A stretch of DNA of 7,568 bases from Acidobacteriota bacterium (lineage in GTDB: Bacteria; Acidobacteriota; Terriglobia; Terriglobales; Acidobacteriaceae). The stretch lies in assembly GCA_021780095.1 (NCBI GenBank), contig JAJXZK010000233.1:1-7568 (forward strand). The letters run 5' to 3'. Position numbers and translations under genes: made by a program. This document shows, in pieces, positions 1-6,320 of this stretch. Positions within the stretch are counted from its first letter, which is position 1, and each line of letters starts with the position of its first letter. Below the pieces are notes generated by a model. The model was not told the origin of the DNA. It ran no database searches and saw nothing but the letters and a program-made list of their open reading frames with translations.

Positions 1-447
1 ATAACAGCCTTCAAATTTGATGAAGTACTTGCGGCTGGTAAACGCGCGGGCCAGTCGGATGGCCGACATGGTCGCTTCGGTTCCGGAGCTGACAAATCGC
101 AGCATCTCGATCGATGGAAATGCCTGACGGACCATCTCGGCAAGGTTTGCCTCGGTGGGTGTGGAAGCGCCGAAACTGACGCCTCGCGCGGCTGCCTCCT
201 GCACTGCGCGCACCACCTGCGGGGCGGCGTGGCCCAGAATCATCGGCCCCCAGGAACCAAAATAATCCAGGTAACGATTGCCATCGGCGTCCCATAGATA
301 GGCGCCTTCCGCGCGCACGACAAACGGCGGCTCTCCGCCGACAGCGCGAAACGCGCGCACCGGCGAATCGACGCCTCCTGGCAACAGAGTTTCGGCCCGC
401 CGCTGCAACTGGCGAGAAAGCTGCATGGAACGTACGGTTGAAGTCAT
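1..447 (-). CDS. hemL: Glutamate-1-semialdehyde 2,1-aminomutase, N-terminal part (runs off left edge)
   Basis: The first 149 codons of a leftward gene read as the N-terminus of GSA aminomutase. This PLP enzyme moves the amino group of glutamate-1-semialdehyde to make 5-aminolevulinate in the C5 route to haem and other tetrapyrroles, in the cytoplasm. Visible landmarks are [11 protein letters not shown] (about residues 23-33), the [18 protein letters not shown] block (56-73), [14 protein letters not shown] (91-104) and the PLP-phosphate-binding [15 protein letters not shown] (120-134). The catalytic lysine lies outside the window. Two in-frame ATG codons are possible, at 447 and 426. I chose 447 because the family usually has a short N-terminal extension, but neither has a good Shine-Dalgarno, so the start may be seven codons shorter. 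It is divergent from purM. Identity is very secure; the start is not. Confidence 0.95.
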   Translation of the reverse strand, partial: MTSTVRSMQLSRQLQRRAETLLPGGVDSPVRAFRAVGGEPPFVVRAEGAYLWDADGNRYLDYFGSWGPMILGHAAPQVVRAVQEAAARGVSFGASTPTEANLAEMVRQAFPSIEMLRFVSSGTEATMSAIRLARAFTSRKYFIKFEGCY

Positions 448-455
448 CGACTTTC

Positions 456-461
456 AGTATA
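456..461 (-). promoter_or_regulatory. Candidate -10 element (TATACT) for hemL
   Basis: On the minus strand these bases read TATACT, a good match to the sigma-70 -10 hexamer, just upstream of hemL. No convincing -35 hexamer is seen at 16-18 bp. If it is used, transcription would start around 449-450. The mRNA would be nearly leaderless for the ATG at 447, or have a leader of about 23 nt for the ATG at 426. This is inferred from sequence alone. Confidence 0.3.
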
Positions 462-498
462 GGAGGAGCCGCGAAATTCCGATGAGCGCAGCCTGCGA

Positions 499-507
499 TG
501 CTACACT
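499..507 (+). promoter_or_regulatory. Candidate extended -10 promoter (TGCTACACT) for the purM operon
   Basis: TGCTACACT matches the extended -10 pattern TGnTAnnnT and lies about 130 bp upstream of the purM start. The -35 region is weak (TTCCGA at 477-482, spacer 19). This is tolerable for an extended -10 promoter but not proof. Predicted transcription start is near 514, giving a leader of about 120 nt. It is the best candidate promoter I can see for the whole rightward cluster, which has no other sizeable gap. Confidence 0.35.
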
Positions 508-635
508 GATCCTTCCCGGTATGGTTGTGTTCCGTCACTCCACCAGCCCCCATATTCCGCAGAGTTCGAGCGAGAGGGTCGTGCGGTTCGAGAACATTGC
601 CCGCCGATATCCTTCATCCCCGGAACGCGACCACT

Positions 636-1694
636 GTGCCCAGTAAGTCTTCATCCAAGCCAACTCCCGCGATTACGTACGCCGACGCAGGCGTCGACAT
701 TTCCAGCGGCGATCGAACCAAACAGCGCATTAAATATCTAGCCCAGCGAACCTTTAACAAGCAGGTGCTGAGCGAAATTGGCGGCTTTGGCGGCCTGTTC
801 AAGCTGGACACTGCGCGTTACAAAAACCCTGTGCTGGTTTCAAGCGCGGACGGCGTTGGGACTAAGTTGAAGATCGCCTTCCAAATGAACATGCACCATA
901 CGATTGGCGCAGACCTGGTGAACCACTGCGTGAATGACATTGCGGTGCAATCGGCAACGCCGATGTTTTTTATGGATTATCTTGCGTCCAGCGAACTGGA
1001 TGGCGACGTGGCAGAGAAAGTGGTCTCTGGCATGGCCGATGCGTGCCGCGCCAATGGGTGCGCGCTGATTGGCGGAGAAACCGCGCAGATGCCGGGCTTC
1101 TACCATGACGGCGAATACGATCTGGCCGGCTTTATCGTCGGTGTTGTGGAACGTGAAAAAATCATCACCGGTGCCGCGATCCGGCCGGGGGATCTGCTGG
1201 TCGGGCTGCCCTCTACGGGACTGCACACCAATGGATACTCGCTGGCGCGCAAGCTGTTTTTTCAGGTTGCCAAGTACACGCCGGATCAATACGTGAACGA
1301 ACTGCACGAAAAGGCCGGCATTGCGTTGATGAAAACGCATCGCAGCTATCTCAACATCATCCGCAAATTGACCGCCGCGGACCTGGTCGCGGGCATGGCA
1401 CATATTACCGGCGGCGGCATTACGGAAAATCTGCCACGCATCCTGCCGAAGCATGTTTCCGCCACAGTAGAGCTGGGTTCCTGGCCAGTACTGCCGATCT
1501 TCGATCACCTGCAGGCGCTCGGCAACGTGGAGCGCGACGAAATGCTGCGGACTTTCAATATGGGCATCGGGCTGATCTGCGTTGTGCCGGTGGAGAAGTA
1601 CAAGCGCGCCAAGGCACTTCTGGATCGCGCCAACGAGCCCCATGCCGTGATTGGAAAAATCATCAAGGGCGAGCGCCGCGTGTTGTACAACTAA
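636..1694 (+). CDS. purM: Phosphoribosylformylglycinamidine cyclo-ligase (AIR synthetase)
   Basis: A cytoplasmic enzyme of de novo purine synthesis that closes formylglycinamidine ribonucleotide (FGAM) to aminoimidazole ribonucleotide (AIR) using ATP. The 352-residue product matches the usual length of about 345. It carries the family signatures: TYADAGVDI near the N-terminus (14-22), SADGVGTKLKIAF (70-82), GADLVNHCVNDI (91-102), the GGETAQMPGFY loop (146-156), GLPSTGLHTNGYSLAR (190-205), HITGGGITENLPR (256-268) and FNMGIG (307-312). The reading frame is open further upstream to 525, but the extra residues do not resemble PurM. The GTG at 636 gives the expected N-terminus, although its Shine-Dalgarno is poor. 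It is the first gene of the rightward cluster, with purN starting 6 bp after its stop. Product very secure; exact start fairly secure. Confidence 0.96.
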   Translation: MPSKSSSKPTPAITYADAGVDISSGDRTKQRIKYLAQRTFNKQVLSEIGGFGGLFKLDTARYKNPVLVSSADGVGTKLKIAFQMNMHHTIGADLVNHCVNDIAVQSATPMFFMDYLASSELDGDVAEKVVSGMADACRANGCALIGGETAQMPGFYHDGEYDLAGFIVGVVEREKIITGAAIRPGDLLVGLPSTGLHTNGYSLARKLFFQVAKYTPDQYVNELHEKAGIALMKTHRSYLNIIRKLTAADLVAGMAHITGGGITENLPRILPKHVSATVELGSWPVLPIFDHLQALGNVERDEMLRTFNMGIGLICVVPVEKYKRAKALLDRANEPHAVIGKIIKGERRVLYN

Positions 1695-1700
1695 CTCCAG

Positions 1701-2339
1701 ATGAAGCATCTCGGCATTCTACTTTCCGGTCGTGGCTCCAATTTTCTGGCGATTGCCGAAGCCATTGAGCGCGGCGAAATTGAAGACGCGGAGATCTCCA
1801 TCGTTATTTCCAACCGCGCGCAAGCCCCCGGAATTTCGGCTGCCAGAGCGCGGGGGCTTGCCACAAAGGTGATTGAGTCCCGCGGACGAACGCGTGTCGA
1901 GCAGGATGCCGAAATCGTCGCGTGCCTGCAAGAACACGGTGTGGAGTTGGTCTGCCTGGCCGGATACATGCGGCTGCTGTCGCCGGAATTTATCGCCGCT
2001 TTTCAGAATGCCATCCTGAATATTCATCCTTCCCTTCTGCCGTCGTTTCCAGGCCTTGACGCACAGGCGCAGGCACTCGCGTATGGCGTCGCCGTCTCGG
2101 GCTGCACGGTGCATTTTGTGGACGAGCAGTTGGACCACGGGGTGATCGTGCTGCAGCGGGCTGTTCCGGTGCTGCAAGGCGACGACGAAGAAGCTTTTTC
2201 GGCGCGCATTTTGCAGCAGGAACATCTCGCGTATCCCGAAGCCATTTCGCGCGTGCTGAGCGGAAATTATGCAATTGTGGATCGGCGCTACGTGGCGCGT
2301 GCGACTCAGAACGCAACCTTGATTGAGGAATCCAAGTGA
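1701..2339 (+). CDS. purN: Phosphoribosylglycinamide formyltransferase (GART, folate-dependent)
   Basis: Transfers a formyl group from 10-formyltetrahydrofolate to GAR, giving FGAR, an early step of purine synthesis in the cytoplasm. The 212-residue length fits PurN. It begins with the phosphate-binding LSGRGSNF loop (8-15). All three catalytic residues known from the E. coli enzyme are present: Asn107 and His109 in LNIHPSLLPSF (106-116) and Asp145 in DEQLDHG (141-147). His138 in TVHFV is also kept. The ATG at 1701 directly yields the expected N-terminus. It follows purM by 6 bp with no strong Shine-Dalgarno, so coupling to purM is likely, and it overlaps dapF by 4 bp. An 11-bp perfect inverted repeat lies inside the gene (1820-1861). 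Confidence 0.96.
   Translation: MKHLGILLSGRGSNFLAIAEAIERGEIEDAEISIVISNRAQAPGISAARARGLATKVIESRGRTRVEQDAEIVACLQEHGVELVCLAGYMRLLSPEFIAAFQNAILNIHPSLLPSFPGLDAQAQALAYGVAVSGCTVHFVDEQLDHGVIVLQRAVPVLQGDDEEAFSARILQQEHLAYPEAISRVLSGNYAIVDRRYVARATQNATLIEESK
1820..1861. repeat. Intragenic perfect inverted repeat in purN (11-bp arms, 20-bp loop)
   Basis: GCAAGCCCCCG at 1820-1830 is exactly matched by its reverse complement CGGGGGCTTGC at 1851-1861. In RNA this would make a strong GC-rich hairpin. No T-tract follows on either strand, so it does not look like an intrinsic terminator. It sits in coding sequence for residues about 40-54 of PurN. It may be chance in GC-rich DNA. Confidence 0.7.
2325..2329 (+). 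promoter_or_regulatory. Ribosome binding site supporting the GTG start of dapF
   Basis: GAGGA, six bases upstream of the GTG at 2336, lies within the last codons of purN. It supports GTG as the initiation codon and the 4-base GTGA overlap with the purN stop. Confidence 0.65.
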
Positions 2340-3139
2340 TCCGCTTTACGAAAGCGCACGCCTGCGGGAACGATTTTCTCATCGTCGATGAGCTTGTCGA
2401 GGAACATCGGCTGGCAGAAGTTGCGCGGATACTATGCGCACGCAACATGGGCGTGGGCGCGGATGGAGTTGAATATCTCTCGCTCGGCGACAATGGCGCA
2501 TATTCCATTCGGCTGTTCAACGCCGACGGCTCCGAAGGAGAAATCTCTGGAAATGGAACGCGTTGCGTGGCCGCGTACCTCGCTCAGGAGGATGATGCCA
2601 GTGAGTTTTCCATCCGCACTCACGCCGGATTGCGCCATTGTCGAATCCTGCAGCGTAACGCTCCGCGATATCTCATCTCCACCGAAATGGGAATTCCAAC
2701 TCTGAAGGCTCACACCGTGATGCTGAAAGATGGCACATCTATCATCGGCGTAAATGTTTCGATCGGCAATCCGCACTTTGTCACATTCGTGGACACGCCG
2801 GATTTTGCATGCGTGGGACGGTCCTGGCAACAGATGGGAGCGGAAATCTGTGTTCATACCGATTTCCCGAATGGCACCAATGTTGAATTTGTGCGTGTGA
2901 AAGATACAAATAAAATTGAGTTTCGCATTTTTGAGCGAGGCGTCGGACCCACTCTGTCTTCAGGCACCGGTTCGTCTGCATCTGCGGCGGCAAGTATGCA
3001 ACTAAAAGGCGCGGCTCGAACGTTAAACGTCGCGACTGAAGGTGGCGCGCAGACTGTCGAGTGGCCCAAAAAAGACTCCAGCCTGATGTTGACGGGGCCT
3101 GCCGAAATCATCGCCCACGGGGAGTGCCTGCTGATATGA
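2336..3139 (+). CDS. dapF: Diaminopimelate epimerase homologue with both catalytic cysteines replaced by serine
   Basis: DapF interconverts LL- and meso-diaminopimelate in the cytoplasm, feeding lysine and peptidoglycan synthesis. The 267-residue product (family about 274) shows the family pattern: KAHACGNDF (6-14), GVGADGVE (39-46), RLFNADGSE (59-67), SGNGTRC (71-77), SIGNPHFVTFVD (142-153), NVEFVRV (182-188), IFERGVG (198-204) and LTGPA (252-256). The E. coli catalytic residues Cys73 and Cys217 align with Ser71 (codon TCT at 2546) and Ser209 (TCA at 2960). The acid/base-supporting residues equivalent to His159 and Glu208 are kept as His147 and Glu200. The Glu of the usual GAGET motif is Pro205. 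The GTG start has a good ribosome binding site and overlaps the purN stop; the stop overlaps ldcA by ATGA. The neighbours ldcA and mpl handle DAP-containing peptides, which favours a DAP-related role. Epimerase activity itself is not assured without the cysteines; a sister family with another substrate is possible. Confidence 0.85.
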   Translation: MIRFTKAHACGNDFLIVDELVEEHRLAEVARILCARNMGVGADGVEYLSLGDNGAYSIRLFNADGSEGEISGNGTRCVAAYLAQEDDASEFSIRTHAGLRHCRILQRNAPRYLISTEMGIPTLKAHTVMLKDGTSIIGVNVSIGNPHFVTFVDTPDFACVGRSWQQMGAEICVHTDFPNGTNVEFVRVKDTNKIEFRIFERGVGPTLSSGTGSSASAAASMQLKGAARTLNVATEGGAQTVEWPKKDSSLMLTGPAEIIAHGECLLI

Positions 3140-4116
3140 CGGCGCGATCGACACTGAACGCGCAGGCGTCGAAGCCTGCGATTCTTCCTGCCGCGCTGCG
3201 CGCCGGAGATGGCGTGCGGCTGATCTCTCCGGCAAGTTGGTTCGACCTCAACAAAGTAGAAATGGGAATGGATTCCTTGCGAGCACTCGGGCTGCAACCG
3301 CAATTAGGCGCGAATGCCCTGGCACATTATGGCCAGTATTCTGCCGGGACACCTGAACATCGATCAGAGGATTTGCACGCCGCATTTAGCGATTCTTCCG
3401 TGAAAGCGATCATTTGTAACCGTGGCGGTTACGGATCGGTAGAAATACTGAATCGTCTCGATCTGGACCTGATTAAGCGCAATCCAAAAATCTTTGTGGG
3501 ATGCAGCGACATTTCCAGCCTGGAGACCTACATCCAGGATCAGACCGGCATGGTGGTGTTCCACGGGCCGATGGCTGCTGGAGATTTTGCGCGGTCCAAC
3601 GGCGTTGATACACTCAGCTGGCGTTCGGCACTCTCGAAAGATCAGCCCTGGCAATTGGGGCCGGAAGCCGGCTTGCGCGTCCTGAAGCCAGGTCACGCGC
3701 AGGGACGTTTCTATGGTGGATGTCTCTCGATGTTGGTTGCCTCTCTGGGAACGCCATACGAAATCCAAACAGCAGGCACGATCTTGTTCTTGGAGGATGT
3801 CGGCGTAAAGCCCTATCAAATTGACCGGATGATGCTTCAACTGCGGTTGGCGGGGAAACTCTCCGAAGTGCGCGGCATTGTCTTCGGCCCTATGCTGGAT
3901 TGCGTGCAACCAGGCAATGCCGACGAATTGCTGGACGCGGTGTTGTTGCGTGTTCTGGCAGATTTTCCCGGGCCGGTGGCGATCGGACTTCGTTCTGGAC
4001 ACGTGCTTGAACGGAACATCACGGTGCCGATCGGCATCGACAGTGAGCTGGATCTGACGAATACGCCGACGCTGCGGTTTGAGCCGTCGGTCGTTTGCCA
4101 GCAAGGATCACGATGA
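3136..4116 (+). CDS. ldcA: LD-carboxypeptidase (peptidase family S66), murein tetrapeptide carboxypeptidase
   Basis: Removes the terminal D-alanine from murein tetrapeptides (L-Ala-gamma-D-Glu-meso-DAP-D-Ala) during cytoplasmic peptidoglycan recycling, giving the tripeptide that Mpl reuses. The 326-residue product has no signal peptide, consistent with a cytoplasmic enzyme. The S66 triad is visible: nucleophile Ser124 in VGCSDISSL (121-129), Glu220 in LFLEDVGVKPYQIDR (217-231) and His289 in GLRSGHVLERN (284-294). CNRGGYGS (94-101) and GRFYGGCLSML (190-200) are also typical. The frame is open upstream to 3061, but the ATG at 3136 overlaps the dapF stop as ATGA, gives the normal N-terminus, and has GGGGAG about 11 bp upstream. 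It overlaps mpl by ATGA. Function is firm at family level; substrate is inferred from context. Confidence 0.93.
   Translation: MTARSTLNAQASKPAILPAALRAGDGVRLISPASWFDLNKVEMGMDSLRALGLQPQLGANALAHYGQYSAGTPEHRSEDLHAAFSDSSVKAIICNRGGYGSVEILNRLDLDLIKRNPKIFVGCSDISSLETYIQDQTGMVVFHGPMAAGDFARSNGVDTLSWRSALSKDQPWQLGPEAGLRVLKPGHAQGRFYGGCLSMLVASLGTPYEIQTAGTILFLEDVGVKPYQIDRMMLQLRLAGKLSEVRGIVFGPMLDCVQPGNADELLDAVLLRVLADFPGPVAIGLRSGHVLERNITVPIGIDSELDLTNTPTLRFEPSVVCQQGSR
4103..4107 (+). promoter_or_regulatory. Ribosome binding site deciding the mpl start
   Basis: AAGGA lies five bases upstream of the ATG at 4113, inside the end of ldcA. It favours that ATG over the upstream in-frame TTG at 4095, which would place this site inside the coding region. 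Confidence 0.65.
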
Positions 4117-5591
4117 GCGAAATCCAACAGCCAGGCCGCAATGGACAAGCGGCTGCGACGCGGCACGTCCACTTGATTGGTATTTGCGGCAGCGCGATGG
4201 CCTCGCTGGCCGGCATGTTGCAGTTGCGCGGATGGCACGTGACCGGCTCCGACAAGGCCGCGTATCCGCCCATGTCCGACCTGCTGGAGCAGCTTCACAT
4301 TCCCATCGCGCAGCCTTTTTCTGAAAGGAATCTTGAGCCTCGACCCGATCTCGTCATTGTTGGCAACGCAATTTCTCGCGGCAATGCGGAGCTGGAATGT
4401 GTCTTGGATCAGCGCATACCTTTCCGCTCCCTGGCGCAGTTGATTCATGAAGAATTCCTTGTCGATCGAGAATCGCTGGTGATCGCCGGTACGCATGGAA
4501 AGACCACGACGACCAGTATGCTGGCGTGGATCTACCAGACCGCCGCGACCAACCATCCAGAACTGGCGCCGTCATTTTTAATCGGCGGCATTGCGGAGAA
4601 TTTCGGTTCGAGTTTTGCACTGCGTCCAACGCGTCCCTTTGTTTTGGAAGGCGACGAGTATGACACAGCATTCTTCGACAAGGGACCCAAGTTCCTTCAT
4701 TATTTTCCCGATGCGTTGATCCTGACCCACGTGGAGTTCGACCACGCCGACATCTATGCCGATCTGGAATCCGTGAAGACGGCGTTCAAACGCCTCGTAA
4801 ATCTGGTGCCTCGGCGAGGACGCATCGTCGCCTTCGACGGATCTGCAAATGTGACTGAATGTGTGGCGCGCGCTTTTTGCGCCGTCGAGCGATACGGGTT
4901 TGCGCAGGATTCACACTGGCGCATCGTGGAACTTTCGATCCAGGGCAACGCAAGCCGTTGGCGCATCGAGCGAAATGGACAGTCGTGGCTGCAGGTCGAG
5001 ATGCCGATGATTGGCGAGCATAACGTGCTGAACGCAACTGCTGCGGCGGCGCTCGCGGCCGGTCAGGGTGTTCCGCGGGAGGACATTCGGCGAGCGCTTC
5101 AAACTTTTCGCAGCGTCAAGCGACGCCTGGAAGTCATCGCGGAGGTCAACGGCGTCACGATCATCGATGATTTCGCGCATCACCCTACTGCTATACGAGA
5201 AACACTGCGCGCGTTGCGGCTAAGATATCCGGAGTCGCGCCTGTGGGCTGTCATTGAACCGCGGTCCAACACGCTGCGCCGCAACGTTTTTGAGCAGGAG
5301 CTAACGGACAGTCTCGCGCTGGCGGATGGAGTTGTGCTCGCAGCGGTATATCAGGCAACAAACATCCCGACGGATCAGATTTTGCATCCGGAACACATTG
5401 TGCAGGCGCTCGAATCTTGTGGACATCCCGCGCGACAGTTGCCGGACGTGTCTGCAATTGTTGCCCACCTCGCTGAAAACTTGAAATCCGGGGATGTCGT
5501 TGCCATTCTCTCCAACGGCGGCTTCGACGGCATCTATCAAAAACTTCCAGAAGCTCTTCGCAGCGGCGCAGGCCGCACTGTGACTCCATGA
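4113..5591 (+). CDS. mpl: UDP-N-acetylmuramate:L-alanyl-gamma-D-glutamyl-meso-diaminopimelate ligase
   Basis: Mpl is an ATP-dependent Mur-ligase-family enzyme. It attaches recycled tripeptide to UDP-MurNAc in the cytoplasm and so bypasses MurC, MurD and MurE. The 492 residues (E. coli about 457) show a Rossmann-like N-domain with HLIGICGSAMASLAG (20-34) and GSDKAAYPPMSDLLE (45-59), then the ATP P-loop GTHGKTTTT (126-134), EGDEYDTAFFD (179-189), HVEFDHADIY (206-215), GEHNVLNATAA (301-311), DDFAHHPTAI (352-361), EPRSNTLRRNVF (382-393) and SNGGFDGIYQKL (467-478). The YPPMS, GDEYDTAFFD and EPRSNT blocks point to Mpl rather than MurC. The ATG at 4113 overlaps the ldcA stop as ATGA and has a ribosome binding site; the stop overlaps the next gene by ATGA. 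Placement after ldcA fits, since LdcA makes its tripeptide substrate. Confidence 0.95.
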   Translation: MSEIQQPGRNGQAAATRHVHLIGICGSAMASLAGMLQLRGWHVTGSDKAAYPPMSDLLEQLHIPIAQPFSERNLEPRPDLVIVGNAISRGNAELECVLDQRIPFRSLAQLIHEEFLVDRESLVIAGTHGKTTTTSMLAWIYQTAATNHPELAPSFLIGGIAENFGSSFALRPTRPFVLEGDEYDTAFFDKGPKFLHYFPDALILTHVEFDHADIYADLESVKTAFKRLVNLVPRRGRIVAFDGSANVTECVARAFCAVERYGFAQDSHWRIVELSIQGNASRWRIERNGQSWLQVEMPMIGEHNVLNATAAAALAAGQGVPREDIRRALQTFRSVKRRLEVIAEVNGVTIIDDFAHHPTAIRETLRALRLRYPESRLWAVIEPRSNTLRRNVFEQELTDSLALADGVVLAAVYQATNIPTDQILHPEHIVQALESCGHPARQLPDVSAIVAHLAENLKSGDVVAILSNGGFDGIYQKLPEALRSGAGRTVTP

Positions 5592-6298
5592 TTTCCGCGC
5601 TGACAATCCTTCTGTACTATGTGCTACTGGTCCCGATCGGCGCGCTGCTAGGTTTTCCGTGGACATGGATTACAGGAGATGTCACGTTTCTGTATCGCTT
5701 TTCCATGTGGATTGCTGCTTCCGGCCTGCGTCTGGGTGGGATTCGCATCGACGCTTCAGGATTCGAAAATATTCCGCCCGGAACGGCGTGCATCTTTATG
5801 GCGAACCATGTTTCGAATCTTGACCCGCCCTTGTTCATGCCGCTGATTCCCGGCCGCTCCGCTGTCTTTCTAAAGAAGACCCTAATGAAAATTCCGGTGG
5901 TTGGAATGGCCATGCGGATGGCGGATTTTGTGCCGGTCGAGCGTCGCGGCAATCGCGAAGATGCGCGCGACAGTATCGACAGAGCTGCCAAAGTACTGGC
6001 GTCCGGCGTGCATCTCACTGCCTTCCCAGAAGGAACACGCTCCCGTACCGGGAAGCTGCTTCCCTTCAAGAAGGGCCCGTTTTATCTCGCTCAGCAAACG
6101 GACGCGCCTATTATTCCGGTGTCGATCTACGGCACTGAAACCATGATGCGAAAAGGTAGTTTGAAGATTTTTCCCGGCGTGGCGCACATCCACTTGCATC
6201 CGCCGCTGTTCGCTGCGGATTTCTCCACCCGCGAAGAACTGATCGACGCGGTGCGCCAATCCATCTCCGCCGGTCTGCCAGAATGGATGCGCGACTAG
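5588..6298 (+). CDS. plsC: 1-acyl-sn-glycerol-3-phosphate acyltransferase (PlsC/LPLAT family)
   Basis: A membrane-associated acyltransferase that probably acylates lysophosphatidic acid to phosphatidic acid in phospholipid synthesis. The 236-residue product starts with a hydrophobic segment (about 4-26) that should anchor it in the inner membrane. It then carries the four LPLAT blocks: catalytic NHVSNLD (73-79, the NHx4D motif), DFVPVERRG (113-121), FPEGTRSR (146-153) and PIIPVSIYG (174-182). The ATG at 5588 overlaps the mpl stop as ATGA. No clear Shine-Dalgarno is present, so it probably relies on translational coupling. It is the last gene of the rightward cluster. The family is certain; the exact acyl acceptor is not, as homologues also act on other lysolipids. 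Confidence 0.9.
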   Translation: MISALTILLYYVLLVPIGALLGFPWTWITGDVTFLYRFSMWIAASGLRLGGIRIDASGFENIPPGTACIFMANHVSNLDPPLFMPLIPGRSAVFLKKTLMKIPVVGMAMRMADFVPVERRGNREDARDSIDRAAKVLASGVHLTAFPEGTRSRTGKLLPFKKGPFYLAQQTDAPIIPVSIYGTETMMRKGSLKIFPGVAHIHLHPPLFAADFSTREELIDAVRQSISAGLPEWMRD

Positions 6299-6311
6299 CG
6301 CGGCCGGCGCT
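6297..6311. terminator. Weak hairpin in the convergent gap between plsC and the SPOR gene
   Basis: AGCGC at 6297-6301 pairs with GCGCT at 6307-6311 around a GC-rich 5-base loop, beginning on the last bases of the plsC stop codon. It sits where a bidirectional terminator for the two convergent operons would be expected. The stem is short and no T-tract follows in either direction, so this is only a possible terminator. Confidence 0.25.
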
Positions 6312-6320
6312 GATTGACGG

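Noticed and set aside
11..553. 180-codon open frame on the minus strand over the hemL start region
   Set aside because: It is out of frame with the clear HemL N-terminus, arginine-rich and low in similarity to anything; a shadow frame of GC-rich coding DNA.
525..635. N-terminal extension of purM to the ATG at 525
   Set aside because: The extra 37 residues are arginine- and proline-rich and unlike PurM N-termini; the GTG at 636 gives the normal length.
448..635. Riboswitch or tRNA in the hemL-purM intergenic region
   Set aside because: I could not find a purine-riboswitch-like core, cloverleaf or other conserved structure; only promoter-like elements and a short repeat are visible.
840..1709. 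289-codon open frame on the minus strand opposite purM
   Set aside because: purM matches its family along its whole length; the antisense frame is His/Arg/Gln-rich with no recognisable motif and is explained by codon bias of the real gene.
3061..3135. Upstream start for ldcA inside dapF
   Set aside because: It would overlap dapF by about 80 bp and add 25 atypical residues. The ATG at 3136 forms the same ATGA overlap used at neighbouring junctions.
3364..4104. 246-codon open frame on the minus strand opposite ldcA
   Set aside because: LdcA has its full catalytic triad in the forward frame; the antisense frame shows no domain.
6299..6320. Possible strong bidirectional terminator between convergent operons
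   Set aside because: Only a 5-bp stem is present with no T-tract on either strand; kept as a low-confidence feature but not promoted as a finding.
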